From: Firmicutes bacterium UBA3871
Lineage (GTDB): Bacteria; Bacillota; Clostridia; Peptostreptococcales; Anaerovoracaceae
Length of the DNA stretch: 9,156 nt
Reading direction: 5' to 3'
Assembly (NCBI GenBank): GCA_002392265.1
Contig: DGGP01000085.1
Location: 1 to 9,156, forward strand
Shown here: positions 1 to 7,310 of the stretch, piece by piece
Numbering within the stretch: the stretch's first letter is position 1
How the letters are laid out: every line of letters starts with the position of its first letter
Program-made: the position numbers and the translations under genes
The notes under the pieces: generated by a model
What the model was told of the DNA's origin: nothing
Database searches by the model: none
Seen by the model: only the letters and a program-made list of their open reading frames with translations

Positions 1-2
1 CA

Positions 3-794
3 CGCGGCGTGTTCAAAAAGGACGGAATCACACCGACTGTGGGCGATGATGTTGAAATCGAGCTTCAGCGAGGCAGTGACGGCTTTCTGACAAAGGTTTA
101 TGAGAGAAAGAACATCTTTATCCGTCCGCCGATTGCAAACGTCGATACAATTGTGGTTGTCGTCGCTGCGGCAAATCCCGAGCCGAGCTTTCAGATCATT
201 GACAAGTTCCTTGTGATGGCTGAAAGAGAGCATGTAAACATAGTCCTTTGCATAAATAAAATCGATCTGGCGGATGAGAAGACTCTGAAAAAGTTTCACG
301 ATATTTACGACAATATCTATGAAACGCACTACATCAGCGCAAAGGCGGGAGAGAGCGTTTCAAAGCTCGAGCAGTCGCTTTCGGGCGGCAGATTCGCTCT
401 GGCAGGTCCTTCGGGAGTCGGTAAATCCACGCTGGTTAATGCGCTCTGCGGCGCAGGCATGGAAACCGGCGAGGTCAGCAGAAAGACCGGGCGCGGCAAG
501 CAGACCACCAGGCACACCGAAATATTTACGCTGAGAAGCGGCGGCATGATATTCGACACGCCGGGCTTTACATCCTTCAAGGTTCTGGAAGCCGACGCTG
601 ACGAGCTGCAGCACCTCTACCCCGAAATGCAGCCATACCTCGGCGGGTGCAGATACGATAACTGCAAGCACTTAAAGGAACCGGGCTGCACGGTTCGCGA
701 TGCGGCGGAGGCAGGAAAAATCCATCCTTCGCGCTACGAATCCTATGTATACCAAATGAATGAAATCTCCGAAAGAGAAAGGAAGAAATACTAA
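3..794 (+). CDS. rsgA: RsgA, ribosome small-subunit-dependent GTPase A (5' end outside window)
   Basis: RsgA is a cytoplasmic circularly permuted GTPase that acts late in 30S subunit maturation. The reading frame is open from base 3 and begins inside the gene: the first residues (RGVFKKDGITP) belong to the OB-fold region, so the GTG at base 9 is an internal valine, not a start. Compared with the usual length of about 290-300 residues, roughly 30 are missing upstream. Counting that GTG as residue 1, the G motifs occur in permuted order: G4 NKID (83-86), the P-loop GPSGVGKST (133-141), then G3 DTPGF (183-187). A C-terminal zinc site follows with Cys214, Cys219, His221 and Cys227. The stop codon TAA overlaps the ATG of rpe by one base, so the two genes are translationally coupled, as is common in Firmicutes. 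Identification is firm; only the N-terminus is unseen. Confidence 0.97.
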   Translation, partial: RGVFKKDGITPTVGDDVEIELQRGSDGFLTKVYERKNIFIRPPIANVDTIVVVVAAANPEPSFQIIDKFLVMAEREHVNIVLCINKIDLADEKTLKKFHDIYDNIYETHYISAKAGESVSKLEQSLSGGRFALAGPSGVGKSTLVNALCGAGMETGEVSRKTGRGKQTTRHTEIFTLRSGGMIFDTPGFTSFKVLEADADELQHLYPEMQPYLGGCRYDNCKHLKEPGCTVRDAAEAGKIHPSRYESYVYQMNEISERERKKY

Positions 795-1450
795 TGAACA
801 GACTGGCGCCATCAATATTATCGGCTGACTTTTCGAGACTGGGCGAGCATGTAGCCGAAATTGAAAAGGGAGGAGCAGGCATAATCCATGTGGATGCAAT
901 GGACGGACATTTTGTCCCGAACATCAGCTTTGGCGCAGCGGTAATGAAGTCGCTCGCCGGAAAGACAAAGCTGCCCTTTGATGTGCACCTGATGATAACC
1001 GACCCGGATAAATACGCACCGGAGTTTGTAACTCCGCAGACCGAATATATCACCATTCACCAGGAAGCATGCGTGCACCTGCACCGCAGCATCCAGGCGG
1101 TAAAGGCACTCGGCGTAAAGGCAGGCGTGGCGCTCAATCCGGCGACACCTGTTTCGTCTCTTGAGTGCGTGCTTTCCGATGTCGATATGGTCCTCATCAT
1201 GAGCGTAAATCCGGGCTTTGGCGGACAGAAGTTCATCCCTGTGGCACTTGAAAAGGTGAGACAGCTTTCTGAAATGAAAAAGGCGCGCGGTCTTTGCTTT
1301 GACATAGAGGTCGACGGCGGCGTAACCCTCGAAAACGCTGCGGAGGTTGCGGGCGCGGGAGCAAATCTGCTGGTTGCGGGCTCTGCGGTGTTCAAGGCAG
1401 ATGATATCCCTGAAAGATGCAGGGCATTTAATGAGATAATAAGAGGATAA
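794..1450 (+). CDS. rpe: Ribulose-phosphate 3-epimerase
   Basis: Rpe interconverts D-ribulose 5-phosphate and D-xylulose 5-phosphate in the non-oxidative pentose phosphate pathway, in the cytoplasm. The 218-residue protein has the full family length and a TIM-barrel pattern. The N-terminal APSILSADF is present, and the metal ligands His32, Asp34, His65 and Asp174 are all in place, with Asp34 and Asp174 as the expected acid/base pair. The phosphate-binding segments MSVNPGFGGQKF (136-147) and AGSAVF (195-200) are intact. The ATG lies in a TAATG overlap with the rsgA stop, with a purine-rich AAAGGAAG about 8 bases upstream (778-785), so this start is well supported. A strong terminator follows directly, so rpe is the last gene of the rsgA-rpe transcript. 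The thiamine pyrophosphokinase gene often found next in Firmicutes is absent here. Confidence 0.98.
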   Translation: MNRLAPSILSADFSRLGEHVAEIEKGGAGIIHVDAMDGHFVPNISFGAAVMKSLAGKTKLPFDVHLMITDPDKYAPEFVTPQTEYITIHQEACVHLHRSIQAVKALGVKAGVALNPATPVSSLECVLSDVDMVLIMSVNPGFGGQKFIPVALEKVRQLSEMKKARGLCFDIEVDGGVTLENAAEVAGAGANLLVAGSAVFKADDIPERCRAFNEIIRG

Positions 1451-1460
1451 AATGTATTTA

Positions 1461-1490
1461 CGTGTCGGCAGGCAGCCGACACGTTTTTTA
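1461..1490 (+). terminator. Rho-independent terminator of rsgA-rpe
   Basis: A perfect 9-bp GC-rich stem (CGTGTCGGC at 1461-1469 with GCCGACACG at 1475-1483) with a 5-base loop is followed at once by six T residues (1484-1489). It starts 10 bases after the rpe stop. Stem, loop and T-tract are all textbook for + strand intrinsic termination. It separates the housekeeping genes from the next operon. Confidence 0.93.
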
Positions 1491-1533
1491 TTGCTTTCGG
1501 AAAGACATCGTCAGACCTGTCCCCATGTTAGCG

Positions 1534-1562
1534 TTGACAAAATATGGAAACGATAGTATAAA
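1534..1562 (+). promoter_or_regulatory. Sigma-A type promoter of the DUF5688/Tad-like operon
   Basis: TTGACA (1534-1539) matches the -35 consensus exactly. It is separated by 17 bases from TATAAA (1557-1562), which matches five of six positions of the -10 box. Transcription would start near 1569, giving a leader of about 57 bases before the ATG at 1626. The site lies just after the rpe terminator and is the only strong promoter-like sequence I found before the ten-gene run. I saw no operator or riboswitch in the leader. Confidence 0.85.
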
Positions 1563-1611
1563 ATGGTTAGAACAAATAATTGCTAAAGCTTATCTGAAAA
1601 CGAAAAGAAAA

Positions 1612-1619
1612 AAGGAGGT
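1612..1619 (+). promoter_or_regulatory. Strong ribosome binding site for the DUF5688-like gene
   Basis: AAGGAGGT is a full match to the anti-Shine-Dalgarno sequence and lies 6 bases before the ATG at 1626. It fixes that start and suggests efficient translation of the first gene of the operon. Confidence 0.9.
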
Positions 1620-1625
1620 ACAGGG

Positions 1626-2582
1626 ATGAACTTTGATGAATTTGTTTGTTATGCAAAAGAGCATATCCTCGATCTTGATCCGGAGCTAAAGGAAAAAGCA
1701 AAGGTAAAGGTCAGCAGCTACTTGAAGAATAACGGAAAAAAAGTAACGGCACTGTCCATATTCGAGGGAGACGGCAATGTCAGTCCGACAATCAGGCTCG
1801 AGGACCATTTTGAGTGCTACAAGGATGGAAAGAGTCTTTACGACTGTATGGATGACATGCTCTCGATTTACCGGGAATACAGGCTGGGAGAGTTTGACAT
1901 CAGCTGTTATATCGATGATTTCGAAAGGGCTGCACCGCATCTCATAATAAAGCTGCTGGGAATCGAAAAGAATAAAGAGCTGCTTGAAAAAATGCCTCAT
2001 TATGTGTTCGGTGATTTGGCGGTAACCTTTTCAATATGCATCAGGGATAAATTCGGAAAGGGTGGTATCGCTGTAACAAACTCGATATTTAAAGGCTGGG
2101 GCATCGATATCGAAAAAATGCTCGAGGCAGCCTTTAACAACATGCAGGAAAATGACAGTGTCGTGATTTTTCCTTTCGACCCGATTTCAATAATGGAAAG
2201 CAGGAATGAAAGAATGTGCCGGGGCATTCCGGATATTGAAGAGGGGTATCCTTATATTCTGTCAAACATCGATGGGATTTTTGGAGCCTCATCACTTCTG
2301 CGGCTCGACATACTGCAGAGCTTTGCGGATAAATCCGGCCATAACATCTATGTCCTGCCGCTATCAATCGATGAATGTCTGCTGATTCAGGATGACGGAA
2401 AAAGCGAGGCGGAAACGCTCAGACAGATACTCTCAGATATAAACCGTGATGTGAATCCTCAGGAATATGTCCTTTCAAACAGTGTTTACTATTACGATCG
2501 AAAGCACCATCAGCTGAGCAATTCGGCCTGCAGTCATCCGATGATTCTAATGAAGGCGGGTGAAAACTATGAGGCCGGCTAG
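1626..2582 (+). CDS. DUF5688 family-like protein, function unknown
   Basis: This 318-residue soluble protein has no signal peptide or membrane segment. From memory of the family it matches DUF5688, a group of clostridial proteins of similar size with no known function. Family-like stretches are the NNGKKVTALSIFEGDGNVSPTI region (residues 35-56), the SPTIRLEDHFECY part (53-65), ITNSIFKGWGID-like residues around 150-162, a GASSLLRLDIL stretch followed by YVLPLSIDECLLI, and a tyrosine-rich VYYYDRKHHQLS near the C-terminus. It is the first gene after a strong promoter and overlaps the next gene by 14 bases, so it is co-transcribed and probably coupled with the Tad-like genes. Its base composition is visibly more AT-rich than the genes after rpe and CpaF. 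Whether it serves the Tad-like machine, for example as a regulator or cytoplasmic factor, is inference from position only. Confidence 0.8.
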   Translation: MNFDEFVCYAKEHILDLDPELKEKAKVKVSSYLKNNGKKVTALSIFEGDGNVSPTIRLEDHFECYKDGKSLYDCMDDMLSIYREYRLGEFDISCYIDDFERAAPHLIIKLLGIEKNKELLEKMPHYVFGDLAVTFSICIRDKFGKGGIAVTNSIFKGWGIDIEKMLEAAFNNMQENDSVVIFPFDPISIMESRNERMCRGIPDIEEGYPYILSNIDGIFGASSLLRLDILQSFADKSGHNIYVLPLSIDECLLIQDDGKSEAETLRQILSDINRDVNPQEYVLSNSVYYYDRKHHQLSNSACSHPMILMKAGENYEAG

Positions 2583-3228
2583 ATTAAAGCCATTTCTCGG
2601 CATTCTGATTTTGGTGCTTGCGGCTGCGGGGATGTATTTCTGGGAGACGCAGGGCAGAGCAAGGCTGCTCACTGCGGAGGCAGTTACCGTAAGGTGCGAG
2701 GTTGCAGCAGGTGAAGTAATAACCGCAGGAATGCTGGAAACGACTGCTTATTTTCGCGAAAACATTGCGGGCGGAGCTTTCCTTCCGGGTGAGGAAGCAC
2801 TTGCGGTGGGACAGCTTGCAAGGGTGGACCTTCACAGCGGCATGCAGCTTAACAGGGCCTGCCTGAGAACGCCAAAGGAGAGCGGGGCGGACAAGTCCTG
2901 CTTTGCGATAAGCTCGCTCGACATGGCACATTTCAGCCAGTCTCTCCGCGCGGGCGATACAGTGGAGCTTCTTACGGAGGATGCGGCTGTGACGCTTGGC
3001 AGATACAAGGTGGCTTATGTCAGAGACGACAAGGGACGCCCGATTACAGAGCTTGACGGCAGGCAGGGCAGCGATTTCTTAAGGCGCGGCGAGAGTACGG
3101 GCGAAATAGCCGAAATAGAGATTATCACAAATGTCATGGAGTACAGGAGAATCCTGGAGTATATAAACAGTCCCGCAAGGCTTGTCGTAGTGCAGGTAAG
3201 TGAGGACAAAGGAGGGGAAGAAATTTGA
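2569..3228 (+). CDS. Membrane-anchored SAF-domain protein, CpaB/RcpC-like
   Basis: SAF-domain proteins of the CpaB/RcpC type are accessory pilus-assembly factors of Tad systems. In Gram-positive bacteria there is no outer-membrane secretin for them to bind, and their role is unclear. The protein has a short basic N-terminus, one membrane segment (about residues 8-26), then a SAF domain (about 39-100) with the typical pattern: a charged entry, GEVITAGML, and a Gly-rich turn leading to GMQLNRACL. A CpaB-like second part follows, with the FAISSLDMAHF and RAGDTVELL stretches at 112-136. The ATG at 2569 is chosen because GAAGGCGGG (2552-2560) lies 8 bases upstream; a GTG at 2560 in the same frame would overlap that site and add only three residues. 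It overlaps the DUF5688-like gene by 14 bases and the next gene by four. At 219 residues it is slightly short for CpaB. Confidence 0.8.
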   Translation: MRPARLKPFLGILILVLAAAGMYFWETQGRARLLTAEAVTVRCEVAAGEVITAGMLETTAYFRENIAGGAFLPGEEALAVGQLARVDLHSGMQLNRACLRTPKESGADKSCFAISSLDMAHFSQSLRAGDTVELLTEDAAVTLGRYKVAYVRDDKGRPITELDGRQGSDFLRRGESTGEIAEIEIITNVMEYRRILEYINSPARLVVVQVSEDKGGEEI

Positions 3229-3962
3229 GAGGAGTGTATGCCTTTCACGGCTGTGACAGTAAATGCGGCGTGACGATGGTGGCTCAGTCTGCGGCACAAC
3301 AGCTTGCTGCGGCAAACAGGGACAAATCTGTTTTGCTTATTTCGCTTTGCGGCAGACGAAACAGCCAGTATGTCAGAAAGGAAGCCGCATCGATAGATGA
3401 ATACAGGGACAGAATAGGAGCAGAGGTCGACCTCAAAAGAAGTGAGCTTGAAAACAGAAAAATAGCGGAAAATCTGTACTATATCGACGGAATCGAAAAG
3501 GAGGAAGAAGGAAGATTCTATTTTCCGGAGATGACGATTGCGTTCTTAAAGAAAATGAAGGAGCAGTTCGATTACATCATAATAGATACAGGCAGCGAAA
3601 TGGACAATGGGCTTACTGTGGGCGGACTGATGGGCGCCGAGCTTAATTTTATGGTGCTGGCGCAAAACGATGCCTGCCTTGAAAGATACAGAAAGCTGAG
3701 AAAGCTTTACGACGCGCTGAGCTTTAGCTTTGATGTCTATGTCATAAACAAGTTTAGAGACAGGGATGTCTACAGTCTCAGCTACATAAAAAAACATATT
3801 ATAAACAGCTACAAGGAGGTCTTTACAATATGCGACACAGGCAGGGCGCGTGAGGCGGAGTTTGAGCGCAGGACCTTTACCGAAATGAAGGACAGAAGGT
3901 TTTCTGACGGGATTGGCAGACTGGTTGCCCGAATAGAGAAATCCTCCGGAATAGGAGCGTGA
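3225..3962 (+). CDS. CpaE-like P-loop-fold protein with degenerate Walker A
   Basis: CpaE/TadZ proteins are MinD/ParA relatives that place Tad pilus machinery at the cell pole or membrane. This 245-residue protein keeps the fold's overall pattern. An N-terminal strand leads into the P-loop position (FHGCDSKCGVTMVA, 7-20). A strand VLLISL (36-41) follows, then a Walker B-like FDYIIIDTGSEMD (115-127), a strand NFMVLAQND (141-149), and VINKF (173-177) where relatives have the base-recognition segment. The deviant Walker A consensus KGGxGKT/S is not present; no GKT or GKS occurs, so ATP hydrolysis is doubtful. The start is TTG, overlapping the upstream stop (TTGA), with GGAGGGG 7 bases before it; the later GTG at 3234 has no spaced ribosome site. 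Position between the SAF and CpaF genes is the usual Tad order and supports the call. Confidence 0.75.
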   Translation: MRGVYAFHGCDSKCGVTMVAQSAAQQLAAANRDKSVLLISLCGRRNSQYVRKEAASIDEYRDRIGAEVDLKRSELENRKIAENLYYIDGIEKEEEGRFYFPEMTIAFLKKMKEQFDYIIIDTGSEMDNGLTVGGLMGAELNFMVLAQNDACLERYRKLRKLYDALSFSFDVYVINKFRDRDVYSLSYIKKHIINSYKEVFTICDTGRAREAEFERRTFTEMKDRRFSDGIGRLVARIEKSSGIGA

Positions 3963-3963
3963 A

Positions 3964-5289
3964 ATGGCGGAGTTTATCTTGAGCGAATGGATGAAGGAAT
4001 CGGGCGGAGCCGGAGCTGCAGAGTCGGGAAGAGGAGACACAGCCTTTTCAGAGGTTTTGGGGAATATCGAAAACAGGTTCCGCAAGGAGTGGGAGGAGAG
4101 TGATTCCCGCGAGAATCTTTTAAATCTGCAAAAAAAGGCGATTATGGGCTGCAAAAGGGAAAAAGAATATTTCCTTGCAAAGATCAGATCGTATTTCAAA
4201 GAGCAGGAAATCGGCTATATAGACTATCCGGATTGGTATTCTTCACCGGAGGAAGCTGTATATCACGAGCTTTGGGGACTGGCAGGAATGGCTGAATGGT
4301 TTTCCGATGCGTGGATGGAATCGAGCTCCGCAAAGATAATAGGCGATCGGATTTTTTTTATGAAGGGCGGCAGAATGGTGAAGATGCCGCAGAGCATAGG
4401 GAAAGAGAGGCGTAATCAGCTGATCAGGGCACTGCTTTTAAACAGTCCGCATGAAAAAACAGGTGAAGATTACTACGAGGTTTACATGGTAGACGGAACC
4501 CGTGTTACAGCCTTTAGGAACGGAGTGGTAAAGGATGGGGAGGACATAATTATCTTCAGACGCTATGTGGTGCAGTGCTATACCTTTGAGGAGCAGGCAA
4601 TGCGCGGAACGATAGACCCTTATGCGATAGAGAGCTTTGAAGAAATGGTAAGGAGAGGAGTTTCGGTCGCATTTGTCGGTGAAATAAGGAGCGGGAAGAC
4701 GACCTTCCTTTCCACGTGGCAAAGCTACGAAGACCCTGGGCTTGAGGGGGTTCTTGTGGAAACAGATCCCGAAATACCGATTAGAAGGCTGATGCCGGAT
4801 GCTCCGATTGTACAGATTCTTGCCGACGGAGAAAAGATGGAAAATATAGTAAAGAGTCTGATGCGTTCGGATGCGCAGTATTTCTGCTTTGGCGAAGCGA
4901 GAGATGCAGTGGCGCTGAATACCGCACTGAGAATTTCGGAGCGGGGCGGAAGGAGAATGAAGATGACCTTTCATATAACAAACCCCTTTGATTTTCCTTT
5001 TGATGTGGCAAACGAAATAGTGATGAAATACGGTGGCTCTGTGGCGGACCACGCTCTTCGCGCTGCGAGTGCGTTTGAATTTATTTTCCATTTCGGATCC
5101 GGCAAAAATCCGGCAGAAAAGAGACTGCTGGGAATATATGAAATGGATGCGGACAAGGCAAAGCGGCGAATAGAAATCAGGTGCAGATGTCTTTACGATG
5201 AGGAAAGCGAAAGCTGGATATATGATGAAAAGATACTGCCTGCAAAGCTGTTTGAGCTGGGCGCGGCTGCAGCCGGAAATGAGGTGTGA
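3964..5289 (+). CDS. cpaF: CpaF/TadA family secretion ATPase
   Basis: This is the cytoplasmic hexameric ATPase (GspE/PilB/VirB11 superfamily) that powers Tad pilus assembly or secretion. The 441-residue length is typical. The N-terminal part (about 1-200) is divergent and mostly helical. The ATPase core has Walker A GEIRSGKT (239-246, Lys245), an acidic VLVETDPE stretch after it, and a Walker B region YFCFGEARDAVAL in which GEAR (310-313) stands where relatives have GEVR. Next is the His box TFHITNP, with His337, where relatives have VHANSP. The Arg inside the P-loop and the Ile-Thr in the His box are unusual, but the catalytic Lys, Thr, Glu and His are present, so it should be active. The ATG is preceded by AGGAG 6 bases upstream, and only one base separates it from the CpaE-like gene. 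This is the most secure member of the Tad-like set. Confidence 0.92.
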   Translation: MAEFILSEWMKESGGAGAAESGRGDTAFSEVLGNIENRFRKEWEESDSRENLLNLQKKAIMGCKREKEYFLAKIRSYFKEQEIGYIDYPDWYSSPEEAVYHELWGLAGMAEWFSDAWMESSSAKIIGDRIFFMKGGRMVKMPQSIGKERRNQLIRALLLNSPHEKTGEDYYEVYMVDGTRVTAFRNGVVKDGEDIIIFRRYVVQCYTFEEQAMRGTIDPYAIESFEEMVRRGVSVAFVGEIRSGKTTFLSTWQSYEDPGLEGVLVETDPEIPIRRLMPDAPIVQILADGEKMENIVKSLMRSDAQYFCFGEARDAVALNTALRISERGGRRMKMTFHITNPFDFPFDVANEIVMKYGGSVADHALRAASAFEFIFHFGSGKNPAEKRLLGIYEMDADKAKRRIEIRCRCLYDEESESWIYDEKILPAKLFELGAAAAGNEV

Positions 5290-5309
5290 AAAGAGGTAAT
5301 TGAGTAAGT

Positions 5310-6260
5310 ATGGAGAAAATATTAGTGGTTAATATTTGCCTGTATGCCCTTGCCGGGGCAGGACTGTTTATTATCTGCGAGGACAGCTTCGGGCTGCTTT
5401 TACGGGTAATTCGGACCGGGGTCAGACTCAGGCGCAGGAAAGAGGCAGGCAGCAGGGCGAGCAGGTTCGGAATAATAGAAAAGGCTGACAAGCTCACCGC
5501 GGCAGCGCTGGGTGTAAAAAACGGAGGCCGAAAGCTGGCAGGACTGTCGGCTCTGCTCTTTGTCTCTGCAGCCCTGGCTGCCCGGGAATACATGAGCATA
5601 GGGGCGGCATTTACCGTTTCGTGCATGACGGCATCCGTGCCTGTGCTGTTTCTGCAGCTGAGACTCACAGACCGCAGAAACGAAGGCTCACAGGAAGGCG
5701 AGGCATTTATTGCCGAACTGATAACGGTCTACAAGCTGTCGGGGTGCAGAATCGACCGCGCGCTTGAAGCCTTGACCTCAAGGAGTGGTGAGCGGGGAAT
5801 CAGAGTCTGCAAAAGGCTCTGCGAGGATGTGCTGTCGAAAATGAGACAGACGGGGAGCAGTGAAAATCTGCTTGGCTGTGCCGAAGGATTTGCTTACGGC
5901 ATAGGCACGAAGTGGGCAGAGCTTGCTGCTTATGCGATAGGCATGGCCGCTGCAGACGGGACGGACATATCGGCCTGTCTTGAGGATGTCATGATGCAGC
6001 TTCGCGAGGCGAGAAGCCTTGCGGAGGGCAGGAGAAGGCTGAACGGCGAGGCGGGCAGAATAGTGATGCTGATGGTGCCTGCAGCTTATGCGATAACGCT
6101 GCTTTTTTCGGTGAAGGTGCTTGGCGTGGAGCTTGTGGAGATTCTGAGGAATCAGTTCTGCACTACGGTGGGGCTGGCGCTTTTCTTTGGGATAGTGTTT
6201 GCCTTTCTTGTGAATCTGCTGTTGCTTTCGGCTGTGCGACATGCGCAGTTTGATTACTAG
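5310..6260 (+). CDS. TadB-like inner-membrane platform protein (T2SSF-type)
   Basis: TadB and TadC are polytopic proteins forming the membrane platform that the CpaF ATPase works on. This 316-residue protein has predicted membrane segments at about 4-22, 76-93, 97-117, 250-270 and 285-308. Between the middle and C-terminal groups lies a cytoplasmic helical domain (about 130-248) in the place of the T2SSF domain. It contains the family-like pattern of a short amphipathic helix (FIAELITVYKLSGCRIDRALEAL) and later the GTDISACLEDVMMQLREAR helix before the next membrane segment. A basic patch (RLRRRKEAGSR, 39-49) follows the first segment. The ATG at 5310 is the only in-frame start after the upstream stop codon, although its GAGG ribosome site (5293-5296) is 13 bases away, which is long. 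It follows cpaF by 20 bases. Assignment rests on topology and gene order; the sequence itself is divergent. Confidence 0.8.
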   Translation: MEKILVVNICLYALAGAGLFIICEDSFGLLLRVIRTGVRLRRRKEAGSRASRFGIIEKADKLTAAALGVKNGGRKLAGLSALLFVSAALAAREYMSIGAAFTVSCMTASVPVLFLQLRLTDRRNEGSQEGEAFIAELITVYKLSGCRIDRALEALTSRSGERGIRVCKRLCEDVLSKMRQTGSSENLLGCAEGFAYGIGTKWAELAAYAIGMAAADGTDISACLEDVMMQLREARSLAEGRRRLNGEAGRIVMLMVPAAYAITLLFSVKVLGVELVEILRNQFCTTVGLALFFGIVFAFLVNLLLLSAVRHAQFDY

Positions 6261-6277
6261 TCATTGGAGGAAAGAGA

Positions 6278-6931
6278 ATGAAAGGGGTTTACGTTTATGC
6301 GCTTTTGTATGCGATGCTTGTGGTCGGGTTTTATCTTTGCGGATTTGTAAGGATTGGCGGCGGCGCTTCGGGCAGGCTGAAACGGCAGAGCACCTACTGC
6401 CTGAAAAAGGGGGCGCTGTCCGTAAAAGAAAAGGCGTTTGCATCAAAGCCGGCAAAGCAGATTAAAGCGGGCAGAGTGCAGCAGGAAATATGCGATGGTC
6501 TGTCTGTGCTGCGGAATCTGATCAGCGCAGGCGGCGGGATTACGGGAGATACGGTGCTGGTAAAGCTGGCCGCAAGAGGCGGCGCTTTGGAGCCCGTATA
6601 CCTGAGGATGCTGGCGATGCAAAGGCTCGGCAGGACTGAAGAGGCGGCGGATTGCATGAAGGATTATTCGGATATGCCGCTGGCGCTCGAATATGCCTTG
6701 ATTCTGGCGAGGTGGGATATGACCGATCATGATGCATTGCGAGAGACTGTTATAACATTTCAAAGGAGTATCAGGCAGTCGCGCGAAACGGCATCAAAGC
6801 GCAGAGATGAGATAGTCAGCGATCTGATTTATGTGCCGGCAATTTTGAATGTAATGTTGATTTTTGTTAATTTTATTTATGTAGGATATTTTTTGGAGCA
6901 GAGGGAAATGCTAATGGAAATATTCGGATAG
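6278..6931 (+). CDS. Shortened TadC-like membrane protein
   Basis: The protein stands where tadC normally follows tadB. At 217 residues it is shorter than usual TadC (about 280-310). It has one N-terminal membrane segment (about 5-24), a basic linker, a cytoplasmic helical domain (about 65-180) and one C-terminal membrane segment (about 184-205). The helical domain resembles a T2SSF domain: an amphipathic helix QQEICDGLSVLRNLISAGGG (69-88), a middle helix bundle, and a charged SIRQSRETASKRRDEIVSD helix leading straight into the membrane segment, as in TadB/TadC. The central membrane pair is missing. The ATG has GGAGG (6266-6270) 7 bases upstream and lies 17 bases after the TadB-like stop. The call comes from position and architecture; a plain unknown membrane protein is the alternative. 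Confidence 0.65.
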   Translation: MKGVYVYALLYAMLVVGFYLCGFVRIGGGASGRLKRQSTYCLKKGALSVKEKAFASKPAKQIKAGRVQQEICDGLSVLRNLISAGGGITGDTVLVKLAARGGALEPVYLRMLAMQRLGRTEEAADCMKDYSDMPLALEYALILARWDMTDHDALRETVITFQRSIRQSRETASKRRDEIVSDLIYVPAILNVMLIFVNFIYVGYFLEQREMLMEIFG

Positions 6932-6941
6932 GAGGTAAAGG

Positions 6942-7082
6942 GTGAAGCAGGTAATAGTACTGATTTCAAGCATTGCACTGGGAGTTGCGATAGCGACGCT
7001 GGTTGTGGGATTAAGGACGCAGGCTGCGGACATAGTCGGGATTGCCGTAAACCAGATAGGAACGCTCGGACGGAGCCTGTAA
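6942..7082 (+). CDS. 46-residue hydrophobic peptide, possible non-canonical pilin
   Basis: A short frame of 46 codons starts with GTG at 6942, placed 5 bases after a perfect AGGAGGT (6930-6936) and 10 bases after the TadC-like stop. The peptide begins MKQVIVLISSIALGV, has one long hydrophobic stretch (about 4-24) and then a short amphipathic tail ending in GTLGRSL. Size and shape fit a Flp-type pilin or a pilin-like minor subunit, and position next to tadB/tadC-like genes fits too. It lacks the canonical Flp leader with a G before the cleavage site and a Glu five residues on, so processing by a prepilin peptidase is not supported. Its first 23 residues are clearly related to those of the next small gene (13 identities of 23). 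That similarity together with the strong ribosome site argues it is a real gene. It is short enough to be missed by automatic gene calling. Confidence 0.72.
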   Translation: MKQVIVLISSIALGVAIATLVVGLRTQAADIVGIAVNQIGTLGRSL

Positions 7083-7111
7083 AAGACTAGGGCGATATGG
7101 CGGTGATATGA

Positions 7112-7261
7112 ATGAAGGATTGTATAGTTTTGATGGCGAGCATCACGCTGGGAGTGTTTATTTATGCGCTGATTGCAGGTTCGGGGGACGGAACCGTGAT
7201 TTCGGCGATGTCGGATGCCTGGCGTGAAGGGCTCGATGCCAGAAATGTTTTCGGGGTATGA
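7112..7261 (+). CDS. 49-residue hydrophobic peptide, paralogue of the preceding one
   Basis: The frame starts with ATG at 7112, which has GGCGGTGA (7099-7106, one mismatch from GGAGGTGA) 5 bases upstream; an ATG at 7108 in another frame is too close to that site and is not chosen. The peptide begins MKDCIVLMASITLGV and matches the upstream 46-residue peptide at 13 of its first 23 positions, sharing the pattern MKxxIVLxxSIxLGVxI and a Gly at position 23. The C-terminal halves differ: here it is polar, with SAMSDAWREGLDARNVFGV. One membrane segment (about 4-22) is predicted. It probably arose by duplication and may be a second pilin-like subunit. No canonical prepilin cleavage motif is visible. 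There are 29 bases between the two small genes and 49 to the next gene. Confidence 0.7.
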   Translation: MKDCIVLMASITLGVFIYALIAGSGDGTVISAMSDAWREGLDARNVFGV

Positions 7262-7310
7262 GAGGGGCGAAAAAGAGGTGTGACGTAACGAAAAGGAGCG
7301 TGGAAAAAGG

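Noticed and set aside
329..1482. Long minus-strand reading frames opposite rsgA and rpe
   Set aside because: They lie opposite well-identified genes, have no ribosome binding sites or recognisable domains, and are explained by the codon bias of the + strand genes.
2560..2568. GTG at 2560 as the start of the SAF-domain gene
   Set aside because: The Shine-Dalgarno-like GAAGGCGGG overlaps it; the ATG at 2569 has correct spacing.
7108..7110. ATG at 7108 as a start for the second small gene
   Set aside because: It is in another frame, is too close to the ribosome site, and its product is not hydrophobic or similar to the first peptide.
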